Counted from the stretch's first letter, positions 23,641 through 35,943 are shown. The stretch: 64,000 bases of DNA from Carallia brachiata (GCA_021464245.1 JADCRB010000021.1:663305-727304); one strand, 5' to 3'. The notes: generated by a model from the sequence alone, not told the origin. Translations and numbers: made by a program.

Positions 23641-26600
23641 CTATTGTGAAGCCCGCTTGGTAGAAGGAGGTATGGTGTACAGTACCAGACCCGACATAAG
23701 AATCCCAGTGCCCAACAGGAATAAGGGGCTCAGACTTGAACCCCTAGGAAGGTATGGTAAAGGGAGGGATAGTACAAAAACTGATATCGGCCCTGCAATA
23801 CAAATCACAATGCATGTTAGCAATGAAATTGTTTCAGAAGTCATATCATCAGGCATACGTGGGGGGAGAGAGAGAGAGAGAGAGCACCTGCCATCCTCAC
23901 AGCAATAGAGGAAATAACTGCAGAAGAATTTTTCGTTACATGGAGCATCGATACATTGAAAGCCATATTCGCAGCTATATAAAGTAACGGAAGCAATGGG
24001 GCCCCTTCGCAACCTGCAGAGAATTGACATGTCAAGCGATCAAAATAACTACTTTAACATGGAGAAACTCCACTTGAAGCACATTAAAAAAGTTTCAAAC
24101 ATGGTGTCCAATTCTTGGATACGCGTCCAAAGAAAATGTACATGTGCATGTTTCTCCATATATATGTAAATTTTCTTCAGGCCAACGATATTACTTAACT
24201 TGCAGGTTACAGCCTCTTTAAGAAACCTAGAAAACAACAGAAGATAGTGACAAGTGCAAAATGTGGCAGCATATCAACCAGAATAATGGAGCTTGCCTTG
24301 CACTTTGGCTCCAACATTTAGAAAACAGCCCACACCATTTTCCAGATATGAAGGAAATTGAGTAAATGGTATGCGTTGCAACTTCAATAGAAAAGGTAGA
24401 AGGAGAAGCACAAAAAGAGCCTGCAAAATATAAAACAAATGGAAGAAATTAAGCAATGAACATACATCTCACATTAAAACTGGTATTCAGCTCATCAGCT
24501 AAATCACAATCAAATAAGTTGTCCAAATAATCAAAATTTTCAACAAACTTTGCCATGCAAAGTCATGTAAGATAGACTAGATCATGAAGGTCAGAATTTT
24601 AGTGCAGACATTAAGCAAGTTCGACATATGATGATCAAAATATAGAGTAATTAGTGGCTACAGTATTGGGCATTGGATTGATCCATCAGCATAGACCAAC
24701 ATAAAGGTTCACACTGGCCCTGCCCTAGTTTCCTCTTTGCCCTTTTTCTCTCTCCTCTTATGTCAGACATTCGGCTGATCTCTTGTCATTACCTACTTCG
24801 TTCCTTTTTGCCTCCCTTTGATTATTCATCCAGTTCCTTTGATCTATTTATCAGGTTGATTCCCTCAGTTCCTCAAGTTGCAAAGTCCCTCAGTTCCCCA
24901 AGATAGGAGAATTCCCACCATGTTCCTCAATACATTTCCACTTGCGAATGAGCTTTCTTTTCTATTTTATCTTTGTTTTCTTCGTTTTGGTTTCCAGATT
25001 AGGTCTTCTTTTCAACTGAACTCAGAGAAAAAAGGCAACTCAAGACAATGAAAAATAGCAAATGTGTGGGAGGACTTAATGTGTGCTGAACCAAAACCAT
25101 TGCCTTATCATTAGTCCAAATTATTTGCAGTTATTGCTGGTGGTCCACTTGATTGATGGTTTAACCTAGACCATACCGCAAGAGCATACAAATACTAGTG
25201 CAAATATCAAAGAGTTGACTGGGTAGAAATAGAACAGCACTCCTAGCCTTTTCCCCTGGTGAGACAATGCACTCTATCTATAAGGTTAAGACAACACGGT
25301 TTTAGATCACCGACATAACAATTCGTCCAATAATGTGAGACTTGAGCAATTAGCCGAACCATCATTATACTCTTAGATCAAGCAATCTATCAATTACCTG
25401 AAATGCAGATCCAAAAGACTTGAGAACAAATATGTCAAGAGACCTCCCCTGCATGAAATAAGGCTATTGAGAACTTCCAGCAAAACAACAAGCAATAGAA
25501 TAACAAGTTTCAAAGGGAAATATAGCATACGCTTAGTTGCTTTTCAGCATTTACGAATACCAATTCCTGTTAACAAACAGAAATTTGAGGTTGTTAAGAC
25601 TGGTGATATAACATAATTCAAAAACAATAGCTTCTTTCTACAGCCATAACCTTTATTATAGCTGAACCAGCGTAAAAAGCACTTGACAATATCATCACCA
25701 CAGGCCATATTAACTCAACTCCGGACAGCATCTGATTAGCATTAGATCCACTGCAGTTACATAACAAACATATCATTTTCTCGATTCTTCACTGAAGCAG
25801 TAAGAATACATGCGTAACGAGTATAATCAAGTCCAGAAGAGTGATAAACAATTACTCTTCCCGTGTCAGCTTTCTAATACTAGGACAGGCCAACATGGCA
25901 TTACACATACAAATCTACAATCTTAACCATGCTATTGTCTATTTTCTTTTTCTGGGAGAATGTAAGTCCAAAAAGGACTTGGGCAAGAAAGGTGTAATAC
26001 GCTAACCTATGGCAAAGAGCAGAAGGAACCATCAAGAATTACAATGTAGTTTTATTTCTTTACAACTCCCACTGAAGAAATATCAGTGCCAGCATCAACA
26101 AGGTCTTCTATCAGGGAAAGGAAGACACGAAATTTAATCTCCTGCGCTTCTAACTAATTGTGTGTTTTGCCTACTCCCATTTGCCTTCTGAAACACAGAG
26201 CTGATGGAATCAAAAAGCAGAATACTAACAGCTTCCCTAATAAAAATATTATAAATAACAGAAAGTGGCCAACAGAAGCCCCAAGATCCACAGGTAATAT
26301 TCAATGAAGCAGAAAGAATAGGGAGTTGAGAATAATTGAGTGGATGCTTTAGGAAAAATATTAGCTTTCACACAATTTTTGCACTGATCAAATTCACAGC
26401 AGCAACTAGTCTAAAGGTTTCAACAAGATATTCAGCTTCTCGTAATTGCTGGCAGTGCCTCCCATATAATTTTGATTATAAGTACTTGAACATCGTAATA
26501 GACACACAGAATGCATACAAAACAAGGGAAAAAAAAAAACACCAAGAATTCATATAAAACTGAAAATAAAACCAAAACAAGTATTTATTTTAAGAATGTA

Positions 26601-28296
26601 AGAATTATTTGACATACCCAGAAAATGCCACTGCTGCACCAATAAATGCAAGCAAGCAGCCAATTGCTTGATTGAATGAGTAGGTTCGTTCCAGTAGAAG
26701 AAAAGAAAATATCATCTGCCACACCAAAGATATCTGGACGGAAAATGAATTAAAGCAAGCAACTTCAAAGGGATGAAACTATCTATTGCGCATATAATAT
26801 GCACTAAAAAATCCATAAATGCGCTTGCGTGTGTGTGTTTCCGGGAGTTCATAGCCTTACAAGATATAAGTGTGTGCAACTGGCTAGAAATTATTGAATA
26901 TCCTTTCCTTCAAATGTAAAGCTCCCCAAAGTTGGTTGGCGCTCAGTAGACTAAGTAGACTCGCTGTGTTTAATAAAAATGTTTTCAAGAATATCAGAAT
27001 CCAAATTGCTGACTTATCCCATGCATTGCCTAAAACCTGATCGACCATCCCAACATTACTCCTCTCCCCAAAGGGGAAAAAAAATTAACATGACTGCATA
27101 GCTCAAAATGTTAAGAAGGAACACTGAGTTGGATATGTGTGCAAAAGATTGTCAAAGAAATGTAGCAGTCGGATTTATAAACAAGAAAAAAGGGAAAAAA
27201 AAAAGTACCTGACTCAGTATAGGAATTGCCGGCCCAGGAAGCATCGCTGTAGAAGGCGGAAAAGAATGAAATAAAAACAAAATAAAATAAAACACAAATG
27301 TGGACGCCACCAATGAACACAAAGGATGAAATTATTGTGGAAGCCTGCTCAGTTTAATACATTAAAAACTATGGTGGTGAGTAAATCTAATCTCATCGTA
27401 AGACTGTAATCATCCAACAGATGAAAATGCATACATATGTTATGCACCAACCACCATCACATATTTAACAGTTCACAAACAAAGGGAAAAAAGTTTTTGT
27501 TTTTTTATTTTTTATTTTTATTTTTTAAGGTAAAACGCGCAAAGAAGCCATTACATCACCAACAAACACAATTTACCCAGTTAATCTTTTTTCTCAACTG
27601 CAAAAAGAAAAAAAAGAAAAAAAAAAACAAACACCAGCAGCGGCGGTAGTTGTGGCGAATGCAAGGGCTTCGAGTAGACCAATTGCCGCAAACCAGAATT
27701 TCGGCAGGGACAACATATCATTGCCCACAATTCCTGCACGGTACCTCACATACAATATAGGAAAGTAAACCACCACGTACCTGCGTTTCAAATTACCATT
27801 TCAATCATAGCAGACCAAAATTAAGCAACAAAAATTTTCTTTTTTTTTTTTGTTTTTTGAAAAAGATATCACAATTTCTCGAAAACATAAATTCTAAGAA
27901 ATCGAAAAGGTACCAGAACGTAGTGAATAGGGCTAAGAAGAATGGGTAGTGTTTCATGGGGGCAAGAGCAAGCTTGTGGAGCACGCGATTGGCGACGGCT
28001 AATGCAACAGTTGTTGCGAAACTGAAGATGATCACTGTGGTGTTATCAGAAGAAGGCTTGATGGGAGTTTCCGGGAATTTCCCGGCTGCGCGAACGGTGA
28101 AATTCGGGGCTTTTGACGCGTAGCCTGGTCGAATGGGATAGATAAGGCGGGGGAGTTTGGGAAGCTTGCTACATAACGGTGACTTTGAAGGGAATCGAAG
28201 AGGGAGGGCAGGGCTCCGAGCGAAGGCCATTGCTCCATTAACTTTGTAGCTATGGAGGATAGGGAAATGAGAGCGCCCGGAGATCATCGACGACAT
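23641..28296 (-). CDS. CLT (CRT-like) plastid thiol transporter, copy B
   Basis: Ten exons give an open frame of 423 codons: 27914-28296, 27635-27780, 27209-27246, 26618-26733, 25651-25750, 25531-25566, 25398-25448, 24297-24420, 23888-24013 and 23641-23792. The summed length (1272 nt) is in frame. Arabidopsis CLT1-3 are plastid-envelope transporters of gamma-glutamylcysteine and glutathione, in the drug/metabolite transporter superfamily with PfCRT. A Ser/Arg/Pro-rich plastid-type presequence covers about residues 1-85. Multiple hydrophobic helices follow, with family motifs VANRVLHKLALAPM, RYRAGIV, IPILSQ, RTYSFNQ, CEGAPLLPLLY and SLPLPYLP. The ATG at the position used by copy C is GTG here, so the first ATG is six codons further in (28296). 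Intron 8 uses a GC donor. Residues in exon 2 (FWFAAIGLLEALAF, TTT) depart from the pattern kept by copy C, so reduced or altered function is possible. Confidence 0.8.
23866..23884. repeat. GA microsatellite in intron 9 of CLT copy B
   Basis: About 19 bases of GA, next to a G-run. It sits immediately inside the intron 9 donor, at the same place as the tracts in copies A and C. Confidence 0.85.
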
Positions 28297-28700
28297 TGGA
28301 TAAAATCCCACGAAAGAATGGGATGGAGAGCCAGAAAGCAAGAAGCAAAAGACTGGGATCCGGCGCTTCTTCCACTCCTTAAATAAAAGGTGGGCGTGGC
28401 GGGCCTCTTGAACTTGACATTAAGAATTGACTCTGGGACCCATTATTTGCTGACATGGAAGTTTGGGTGGTAATAAAATTTCCTGGACCCCAATATTTTC
28501 TCCCCAAATGTTTCGAGATTTTTCATTTTTGTATCTAAACGCTGACGTGCACATCTCTTTTTTGTCTCTCATCTTCGTTCTTTTCTCTCTCCCCACATCA
28601 AGAGCGATTTGGACTCTCACTCTCAAGCCCATCTGCCTCACTCCAAGAATCTCCAAGAATAGCATAGAAAAGAGAAAAGAATACAGTAGTGGGGGGAGGG
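28297..28700 (-). promoter_or_regulatory. Upstream region of CLT copy B
   Basis: Non-coding DNA directly upstream of the ATG, shared in part with 4968-5310 upstream of copy A but not with the region upstream of copy C beyond about 45600. It includes a G-run (28690-28710). No TATA box is convincing. Confidence 0.45.
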
Positions 28701-28799
28701 GGGGGGGGAATTTTGGGAAAAAAAAAAAGAATATAATAGAATTGAAAAGGTTGTTGTTATGTAAGGGCCCACACGTGGCTAGTTTTTTTTTTTATGGTT

Positions 28800-29050
28800 C
28801 GATTTTATTTTTCCTGTGATTTATTGGCGCTTTCTTGCTCTTTCTGGGAAGATTCAGTGTCGTTTCTTGCCCAGTCTAAGATTTTGGGAACTGGGTTCTC
28901 TGTTTTTCTCCATTGTCTAGGTCCGGGAGTTACGATTATTCCCTAAAATTGGTCAATTTCTGATCTCGCCCACTCTCTCTCTGCCCCTCCGAATTTGACT
29001 CTGGGGATTGTTTATTATTTTTCTTTGGCTTTTATATTGTTTTTCTTTGG
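28800..29050 (+). repeat. Duplicated CLT upstream flank (B side)
   Basis: Homologous block to 16856-17165 (see that entry). It ends with TTCTTTGGCTCTTTCTAG, which looks like a plus-strand splice acceptor. With the donor-like site at the start of the A-side block, this could be an old 5' UTR intron of a divergent gene. No protein-coding partner was found. Confidence 0.75.
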
Positions 29051-29589
29051 CTCTTTCTAGCGCATCGAGGTGATTGAGGGAAACTTGCGAAGGGAAACAA
29101 TTGCTTGCAATCCAAACCGAACAAGACTAGAACCAAAACTCAAGCAAAGCCTCATCCATTTGGGGTTTCAGAAAAGGATTAAGCTAGTAATGGAGGATTG
29201 AGTGGTAGTTAGATCTCCTGGAGGTGAAGCGGAGATTTGTTGGTTTGAAGCGGTGGTAGAAGGCAACTGCCGCAGAAATTGCTTGGGTTTCAGGGGTTTC
29301 CTTCGGCCGATGCAGCGATGTATGGGCGAAGCGGCGGGCGACGGCCTAAGAATCTATCAATTTTGAAGTTGAAATTTGTGGATGGTACGGTACGAGGCAT
29401 TGCTCGGTAACGAATGTCAGAGCTTTAAGAGGTTCTCTGTATCTTTGGCTCGGTAAGGCGTTATATATTTTTATCTAACTGAGGTTTGAATTTATCATTG
29501 AAGACTTTAGACTTTGAATGGGTCTGGTAGTAGGGGTACACAACATCCCCCAATTTGTTCGACCAAACCAACTTGACCAAGCACAAATA
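29051..29589 (+). other. Possible non-coding exon of a divergent transcript
   Basis: The sequence is richer in G and C than its surroundings and follows an acceptor-like TTTCTAG. All three plus-strand frames are interrupted. It could be 5' UTR or remnant exon sequence. I do not recognise it. Confidence 0.25.
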
Positions 29590-30335
29590 ATTGTGCGCGT
29601 CGGGTGGGGAACGCTATCGTGCGCCGAGGGAGTGTTATCGTGCGCCTGGCGTTTCCTTCGTTCCCGTCTGCGCTGCTGTCGTCGCTTGTCGACGTTTTTG
29701 CTCCCTTGTGGAGCTTTGTGCCCTTCGTGTAGGTTTTCGGTTCCCGTTGTGGTGTTGACTGTCTCTGTGGTCCGGTTGTGTTTCGTCTCGTCTTGAGTGC
29801 TTGGTTCCGGTTGGCGTTGGTTCGGTGAGCCTCCCCCGCATCACCCGTTTGCTATGTCGGGTGGGGGAGGGGTTTTTTTTGGCTCGATGGCGCTGTATAG
29901 TTGTCTGGAGTCCTGCGCCGGCGTGGTCTTCTGGTCTCCGTCCTTGTCTTTTGTTCGACTCTCTGCTGCCTAAGCGTTTGGGTGTCTGCAGCCGAGGATT
30001 CTCTCATCACTTTGTGTTGCGCCTCGGCGATTCCGGCGAGCGTCCAGCGGTTTGCTGTGGTTTTGCTGCCGTTGGCCCTTCGGGCTGTGCCGTCTGCCCC
30101 GGTTGTCGGGGATCCACCGTGGTGTGTTCGGTGGTGCGCCTGGGATCCTCCAGATTCTGGGTTGTTGTTTGTGGGCTTTGGGCCTGTTTCCTCTGTTCAT
30201 GCGGCCTTCCTCTCCTCTGGGCTTTGGGCCCAGGCATGTTTTCTTCCTGGCCTGCATGGGTGCTGCATGTCCTGGGCTTGGGCTGTGGAGGGTTTGCTTT
30301 GTATAGTAGAGTGGACTGGTTATTCAGTTCCTGTA
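29590..30335 (+). other. GC-rich, CpG-rich island of unknown origin
   Basis: About 750 bp of G/C/T-rich sequence with many CG dinucleotides stands out sharply from AT-rich flanks. Overlapping plus-strand frames of 153 and 182 codons are low in charged residues and match no family. The GGGCTTTGGGCCC motif near 30220 and the pyrimidine-rich, G+T-skewed plus strand resemble untranslated parts of plant LINEs. No tail or target-site duplication was found. Confidence 0.4.
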
Positions 30336-32243
30336 TTAAAGCAAGGTAACCATAAGATATAAGGATGCTTATGGAAAATTCTCTTTTGGGGTTATAACCA
30401 TGTGCTCTTGTTCTGCAAATCTTTTCTTGTATTGAGCCCAGGTCTGGCTGCCTAAGCTTGACTTTGTGAGTAGCATATTTATAGGATCATCAATGAGTTT
30501 GTTATCCCATGTTGAGTGAGATAACTTTATGATGCTACATTGCAGAGAAACAGAAAATAACCTTCAAGATGTCATTAACTGCCAATCACTTATTGCTACC
30601 AATTACTTAGATCTGGAGATCCATGTAACAGACCTTACCTGGTTCATTGCTCAGGAGTTGGCAATTAATACTTCACAGATTAGACAAACATTGACTTGCA
30701 GATTTTGTTGTTCCAATCGGTCAAAAGCTAATGGAAACTACTAATTGACCATCAAAGCCATGTCTTCGGTCAGGACCAAAAAGTCCTATTTCTTTGGATT
30801 TTTTTATTTAGTTTTGGCTGTCGACTTTTATGTTTGCCTTATCGGGCCACTAATTTTGGATGCATGATGTCAGATGCAGATGCTTAATCTTACTTCTGAG
30901 GGAAATAGTTTACTTATTGCATGGGCCATTGTCCCTGCAGAATATCGGCTGACAATAGGATATCAGAACTGTTGTCTTTATGAATTGTGGTTTTTGCCTA
31001 CGGATTATTATTGCTCAAGTTGCTGAACATCACCTCTGACTTCCTGATGTCTTTGGAGTTTATGAGTTGGTTCAACGCAAGATAGAACATGCAGAAAATC
31101 AGTAGGTTGGCCTTTTGTCTTTTGGTCTCCAGTTTATCGCAGTTTCTAATGGTTCAGATTCTTTGATTTGTGTGGCTTTGTTGTAAATGCATACCTTCTA
31201 TTTGGCTTGTTTTATAATATGCATATTTCAATTAAATGGCTGCAACTTCTTGATACCTTGGGAAGTTATCAGTTGGTTCCCGATACCCCTGTGCAGGGCT
31301 CCCCGGGGGGGGTGGGTGGGGGGGGGATGTGGGGTGGCTGTGTTTAGTTTTTGTCTTTTAGGGTGTTCTCCAGGTGACATATTTTCTACTCTGGTTCTCT
31401 GCATTTGAGATGTGTAGCCTTAGTGTAAATGAATGCCTTCTGTTCAACTGGTTGTGATAAGTTGTAATATTTGTAGGATCCTGTTAACTGTTGCAGGATC
31501 CTGTTTCCATATATGTTTGTAATATTTGTAGGCGTTCACACACTCAATTGATAAAACTATCTTATGGGGTGATATCGTAGCTTGACTCTTATACATTACT
31601 CTTTTCATGGACTCATGCAGGACTTGGTGGCAGGAACACTATCAATAGCTGGCCTTAGTTGTTACTGTTATGTTTTTTCATGGACTCATAGGATCTGGAA
31701 TATGGTTGATTTAGAGACGCAGACGACGAATATTGAATTCGTACAAACTTGTAAAAACAGCAGTGGCTGAGCAAGAATTACAGTCGCCATAAATTGTGGG
31801 TAAAGTTTGATCCTTCTGCAACCAGGATCCCATGACAGGCATTCCGTCCTTGCAAGCTGTTCTTGGTGTTACCGTCTTGCTTTTTTTTTTTTTTGGTGGT
31901 TTAATCTTTGAAAGGTTTTTTTTTTGTGGGGGGGGGGGGGTGTTGATAACAGTTAACCTTGTCAAGTTTGTATTTTGGCATACAAAGGAATTCACAGATT
32001 GCTCTCAAAAAGAATTATGTTTTTGGCTTTTCCTCCGATGCCTTGCTGTTGCTGTGTGTAGCAATAAGAAATGGAGAAAGTTTCATTTGGGTGCACTTAC
32101 TATTATTAACGGAAAAATAAGCAAGAATTTAGAATAAAATATAGATGACAAAACCTTCCAGGGGAATGTAGACTTGAGCATAAATTTGAAAATATTTTTA
32201 GCGGTCATAATTTAAAGTTCATAAACATGACAAGATTACATAA
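30336..32243. other. No gene recognised; contains long G-runs
   Basis: Intergenic or intron-like DNA with short unsupported ORFs. Two conspicuous G-runs lie at 31303-31327 and 31929-31941. Several CAG and GTAAGT-like signals occur, but no coherent protein can be assembled. Confidence 0.4.
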
Positions 32244-33128
32244 TCTATCTATTTAATTAATATAAAAGAGAAGTTTAGAGAAAGTTATCATTTGATTCTT
32301 GCTGCCACGTGACAAAATATCTAATTTTCTCTTTTATTATAATTTTCCTCTTTATTTTTTTTTTATAAAAAAAACTAAACTAAATGAAAGGATAACGGAA
32401 AGAAATGAATTTGCTTCTCCTCATTACTTGTCATATTATTGACTTAATTGTGTCATTATATATAATTATATAATTAATGCATTAAATTTCTCTGTTCTTA
32501 TATATTATTATTGCCTCTATCAGAGCAATTAATATAGTTGCTAGAATCCTAATATTTACTATTAACCTTTGAAAACGGCTTCCCTGCAATTTAAGCAATT
32601 TTTTTAACAAAAATCTAGATGCACTCCTTTTTAAGTTACCAAAATTATTTTAGTTGCCTAAATCTCAAATATTATCATTCTATATGTTACCGATTTTTTG
32701 TTAGTATATTCAGAAACTCCCTCCAATTGTCATTTTACATAGAAAATTTATTAGCATATAATTAAGACAACCACCTAAAATTAAGTAAATGATTAATCGC
32801 CAATTACATTCAATGTATCAATTATGTTAACGTTTTGGAAAGGAATTCAAATATAAGAAAGCAAAATATGATAACGTCTTGAAGCACTATTATTGTTCTT
32901 AATTTCTCATTTATTACTAACGGCACTATTACTAATATAACATCAAAGCATTGTGTATTACTATTTCATTCAAATTCAATTAGTGCCCTACATAGTCATG
33001 CCGACACAGGAGAGTAAAAAACGAGGAGGAATTTTATTCCACTAGCTCTGACACCGAATCAGAGGACCTCAAAAATCTCGACAATAATCAATGGCCATAG
33101 AAAAAGCAAGCACAAATCATAGAAGGCA

Positions 33129-33605
33129 AGTTGGTGACTGTTGATAACAGGAAGGAAATTAAGCTAGAAATTCTACTCAAAGCATCGGGGTATATACCGT
33201 GTGTAACTGTTTCGAGCACAATGTGCAAGGTCGTGGTCGAAATGGGATCACCCCAATGGTCCGCAGAATCGAGGAAAACTATGTTGAGCAGTATAAATAT
33301 GTCGAGAACCAAGTGTGCGTCATAACATAATTGGTGTTTCCAAATCTGGTTTGCATCCGTGGCTCCTATTGGAGCAACACGAAAAGCTAATTTGTCCCAA
33401 GCCTCATCGACACTGGTTGCAGTAAGTCTTTTTTTTTTCTTTATCAATGCAAAATATTTTTCTACATTCTTTGCTAATTTCGTGCAAATTGGTACACCCA
33501 AATATGGTCTGCATCCAGGGCTTCTATGGGGCGTCGATGAGAAGCTCAATATCTATGATTTTGTAACTAATGGCAGCCTCGCCACCCGTTACAGTAAGTT
33601 TTTTT
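33129..33605 (+). pseudogene. Captured fragments of an LRR receptor-like kinase
   Basis: Three pieces of the N-lobe of a plant LRR receptor-like kinase are recognisable on the plus strand. At 33129-33260, LVTVDNRKEIKLEILLKASG resembles the family's VDxxxxLELEDLLRASAY motif. At 33484-33600, VDEKLNIYDFVTNGSLAT matches the DEKLLIYDFVxNGSLA motif. At 33332-33420 there is a diverged duplicate of the preceding exon end. Both of the latter pieces end in CAGTAAGT junctions, as if an exon plus donor had been duplicated with a period of about 160 bp. There is no full kinase domain, so it cannot encode an active kinase. The closest family is the ZAR1/At2g01210-like group, judged by motif only. Confidence 0.5.
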
Positions 33606-34170
33606 AACTACAAAAGTTTATGTTTTCTTTGTCAATGGCCTCTGGGCTATGCACATCTTAACAGATAGGTGTGATGTCTGCTCATTAGCGTTGGAATCTA
33701 CCAAGTTCAACGAAGGGATTAGGTGCAACTCAAGTCTTTATTTTTACAAAAAATACCTAATGCAGCTTAATATGGTTGTTTTGAGACCGAACTTTTACTT
33801 GATTTTACTGGCTTTACTAATTAGTATTTATAGGAAAAGTAGACATCTTCTAATCTTCCTCCTATGCCAGGTTCACTATTGATTTTAGAAGAGCTTCATT
33901 TGATTGAGTCCTTTTTTTTCCCCAACTTCGGTACAATTTGATTTTGTATTATTTGGGTGTTGACAGAGAATAAAGGAAAGACGCATCAAGAATACTGGAA
34001 GGCAATGGAAGTGAGGGTTACCATAACATTAAAGAGAAAAAAAAGCTGAAAAAATATCTATAAAAATTAAAAATTTAGAAATTCTTGATGTTCCAAAATT
34101 AAAAATTTTAAAAATAAGCTTATGTTTTTTTATCGTTTTCTTCCCTTAAAATAATACACTGCCCATTGTT

Positions 34171-34280
34171 CTCTCTAATTTTGACCTAAGTTTAAAAATG
34201 ATTTGATTTTTGAATATTCAATAATCTCTCTAATTTTGACCTAAGTTTAAAAATGATTTGATTTTTGAATATTCAATAAA
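34171..34280. repeat. Exact 55-bp tandem duplication inside the Helitron
   Basis: Units at 34171-34225 and 34226-34280 both begin CTCTCTAATTTTGACCTAAG and appear identical over all 55 bases. Confidence 0.9.
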
Positions 34281-34795
34281 AAAAGTTAGCTTGAGAAAGG
34301 AGATAAAGAAGCTAAAACTTTCATGCATGGCAAAAATAAAAAAATAAAATATTAACTCTATTGAAATTAATATTTAGTTAGTCTTTTTAGGTGTGTATTA
34401 TTTAATCTGTTATAGAATTTGAACATAACAATGTTGATCATTACAATAATTGGTTATTAAGTAGAACTTGGATGAATTTACTTAAATACATGTTTTTAAA
34501 AAAAAAAAAACAAGGGGGCTCATAAACGTCAACTTTGTAAGCCTATATTCAAATATTTGTTTAGAAAGAGATTAAAGTTATTAAAATTGTATAATTTACG
34601 ACTTATTATATTTTTTATGTTTGATTATATGCTTTAGAAAAAATTATTAGATATAACACAGTAATGTCTAAACTTACATAATTATCAAGATATTATATAT
34701 AAAAATTACCAAAAAAAAAATTTAAAATTTAAACATTTTAATTAAAAATATTAAAAAATACTTAAAACCAGCGCATCGCGCAGGCTAAGTCCTAG

Positions 34796-35515
34796 TTTAG
34801 GTATAGTTGCAAATTATATGAATTAACCGAATAGCAGAAAAAACTAAATAAAAGAATACCTTTTCAGTTATATTATTTTACCGTTATGGTAAACATAAAA
34901 GAAACTCAACGCATAAATTTCTTGCAGACTTTTATTTTTATGAGCGAGTTCCAGATTTTAGTATCCTTGTTTTAACAATGAAAACAAATTTAAAAAAAAA
35001 ATCATGTTGTCGAATTTAGAATCTTTTCATGAATCTTTTCATGAAGTATAATTTCGTGGACATGATGCTTCCAAAGATGACTTAACAAAGTTCTTCTAAA
35101 ATTTCTCAAAAGAAAAAATGGATTTGGGTAATTAACTAATATCAGTAATATACTCAAGTGCGATTCACAGATTACCATATTTGTCTAGAATTGTATTTTC
35201 CAATGTGTGTTATTTAAAATTAAAACCAAAGACAATTTAATTTTGGGTATTATTATTTTTTTTCTAAAAAAATATATATGTATCTTTTCCGATAAGAAAA
35301 CAAAAGGAGAAATTTAAGAGTAATTTTTTTTTCTTGAATGTAGATTTTTTCTTTCATTTTCATTAATTATGCATTTTTGTAATGCATGAGTAAATGCATA
35401 CGAATAAAATTTAAAATGAATTAAGTAAATAGCAATATTTGTTAGATCATAATTGAGTAAACTAAATTTTTAACTATAATTGTTACTATAAATAATGCAA
35501 GAATCCTAATTTCAT
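34796..35515. other. No gene recognised; AT-rich
   Basis: A/T-rich spacer between the Helitron end and the 211-bp tandem duplication. No ORF of interest. Confidence 0.5.
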
Positions 35516-35943
35516 AAAGTTCAAAATAATATAGGATACTATTAAACTAAACTAAATAATTAGTAATAATAATAATAAATAATATCTTTTTTTTTTTCAT
35601 TATACAAAATTGTCAATAATGATTAATTGGCTAAAACTTCTACTTAATTAAAGTTTTCTTTTGAATTGTATTATGTTAGTGTTTCAAAGTTAACATAATT
35701 TAACAAAAAGATTATTGGCCCACCATAAAGTTCAAAATAATATGAGATACTATTAAACTAAACGAAATAATTAGTAATAATAATAATAAATAATATCTTT
35801 TTTTTTGTTTTTTCATTATACAAAATTGTCAATAATGATTAATTGGCTAAAAATTCTACTTAATTAAAGTTTTCTTTGAATTGTATTATGTTAGTGTTTC
35901 AAAGTTAGCATAATTTAACAAAAAGATTATTGGCCCACCATAG
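35516..35943. repeat. Two-unit tandem duplication, period 211 bp
   Basis: Both units start AAAGTTCAAAATAATAT (35516 and 35727) and end TTATTGGCCCACCATA. They differ by a handful of substitutions and small indels in T-runs. Non-coding. Confidence 0.9.

Larger units (their letters stand above)
32244..34795 (+). mobile_element. Non-autonomous Helitron carrying gene fragments
   Basis: The left end begins TCTATCTATTTAATTAATAT after an A, in the style of plant Helitron 5' ends, with CCACGTG about 65 bp inside. The right end has a short hairpin (CCAGCGC-ATC-GCGCAGG, 34769-34785, one mismatch) ten bases before a terminal CTAG at 34792-34795 followed by T. These are the Helitron signatures: a 5' TC, a 3' hairpin, CTRR and insertion between A and T without target duplication. 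No helicase or Rep gene is present, so it would depend on enzymes made elsewhere. It carries receptor-kinase fragments (33129-33605). The 5' end could also be four bases further in. Confidence 0.6.

Noticed and set aside
28320..28341. An upstream start for CLT copy B
   Set aside because: The open frame extends to 28341, but only through TTG and GTG codons. The first ATG in frame is at 28296.
29801..30362. Two overlapping plus-strand ORFs of 182 and 153 codons
   Set aside because: Long ORFs are expected by chance in GC-rich DNA, where stop codons are rare. Residue composition is odd and no motif is present.
33088..33549. 153-codon minus-strand ORF
   Set aside because: It is antisense to the receptor-kinase fragments recognised on the plus strand, and its translation shows no domain.
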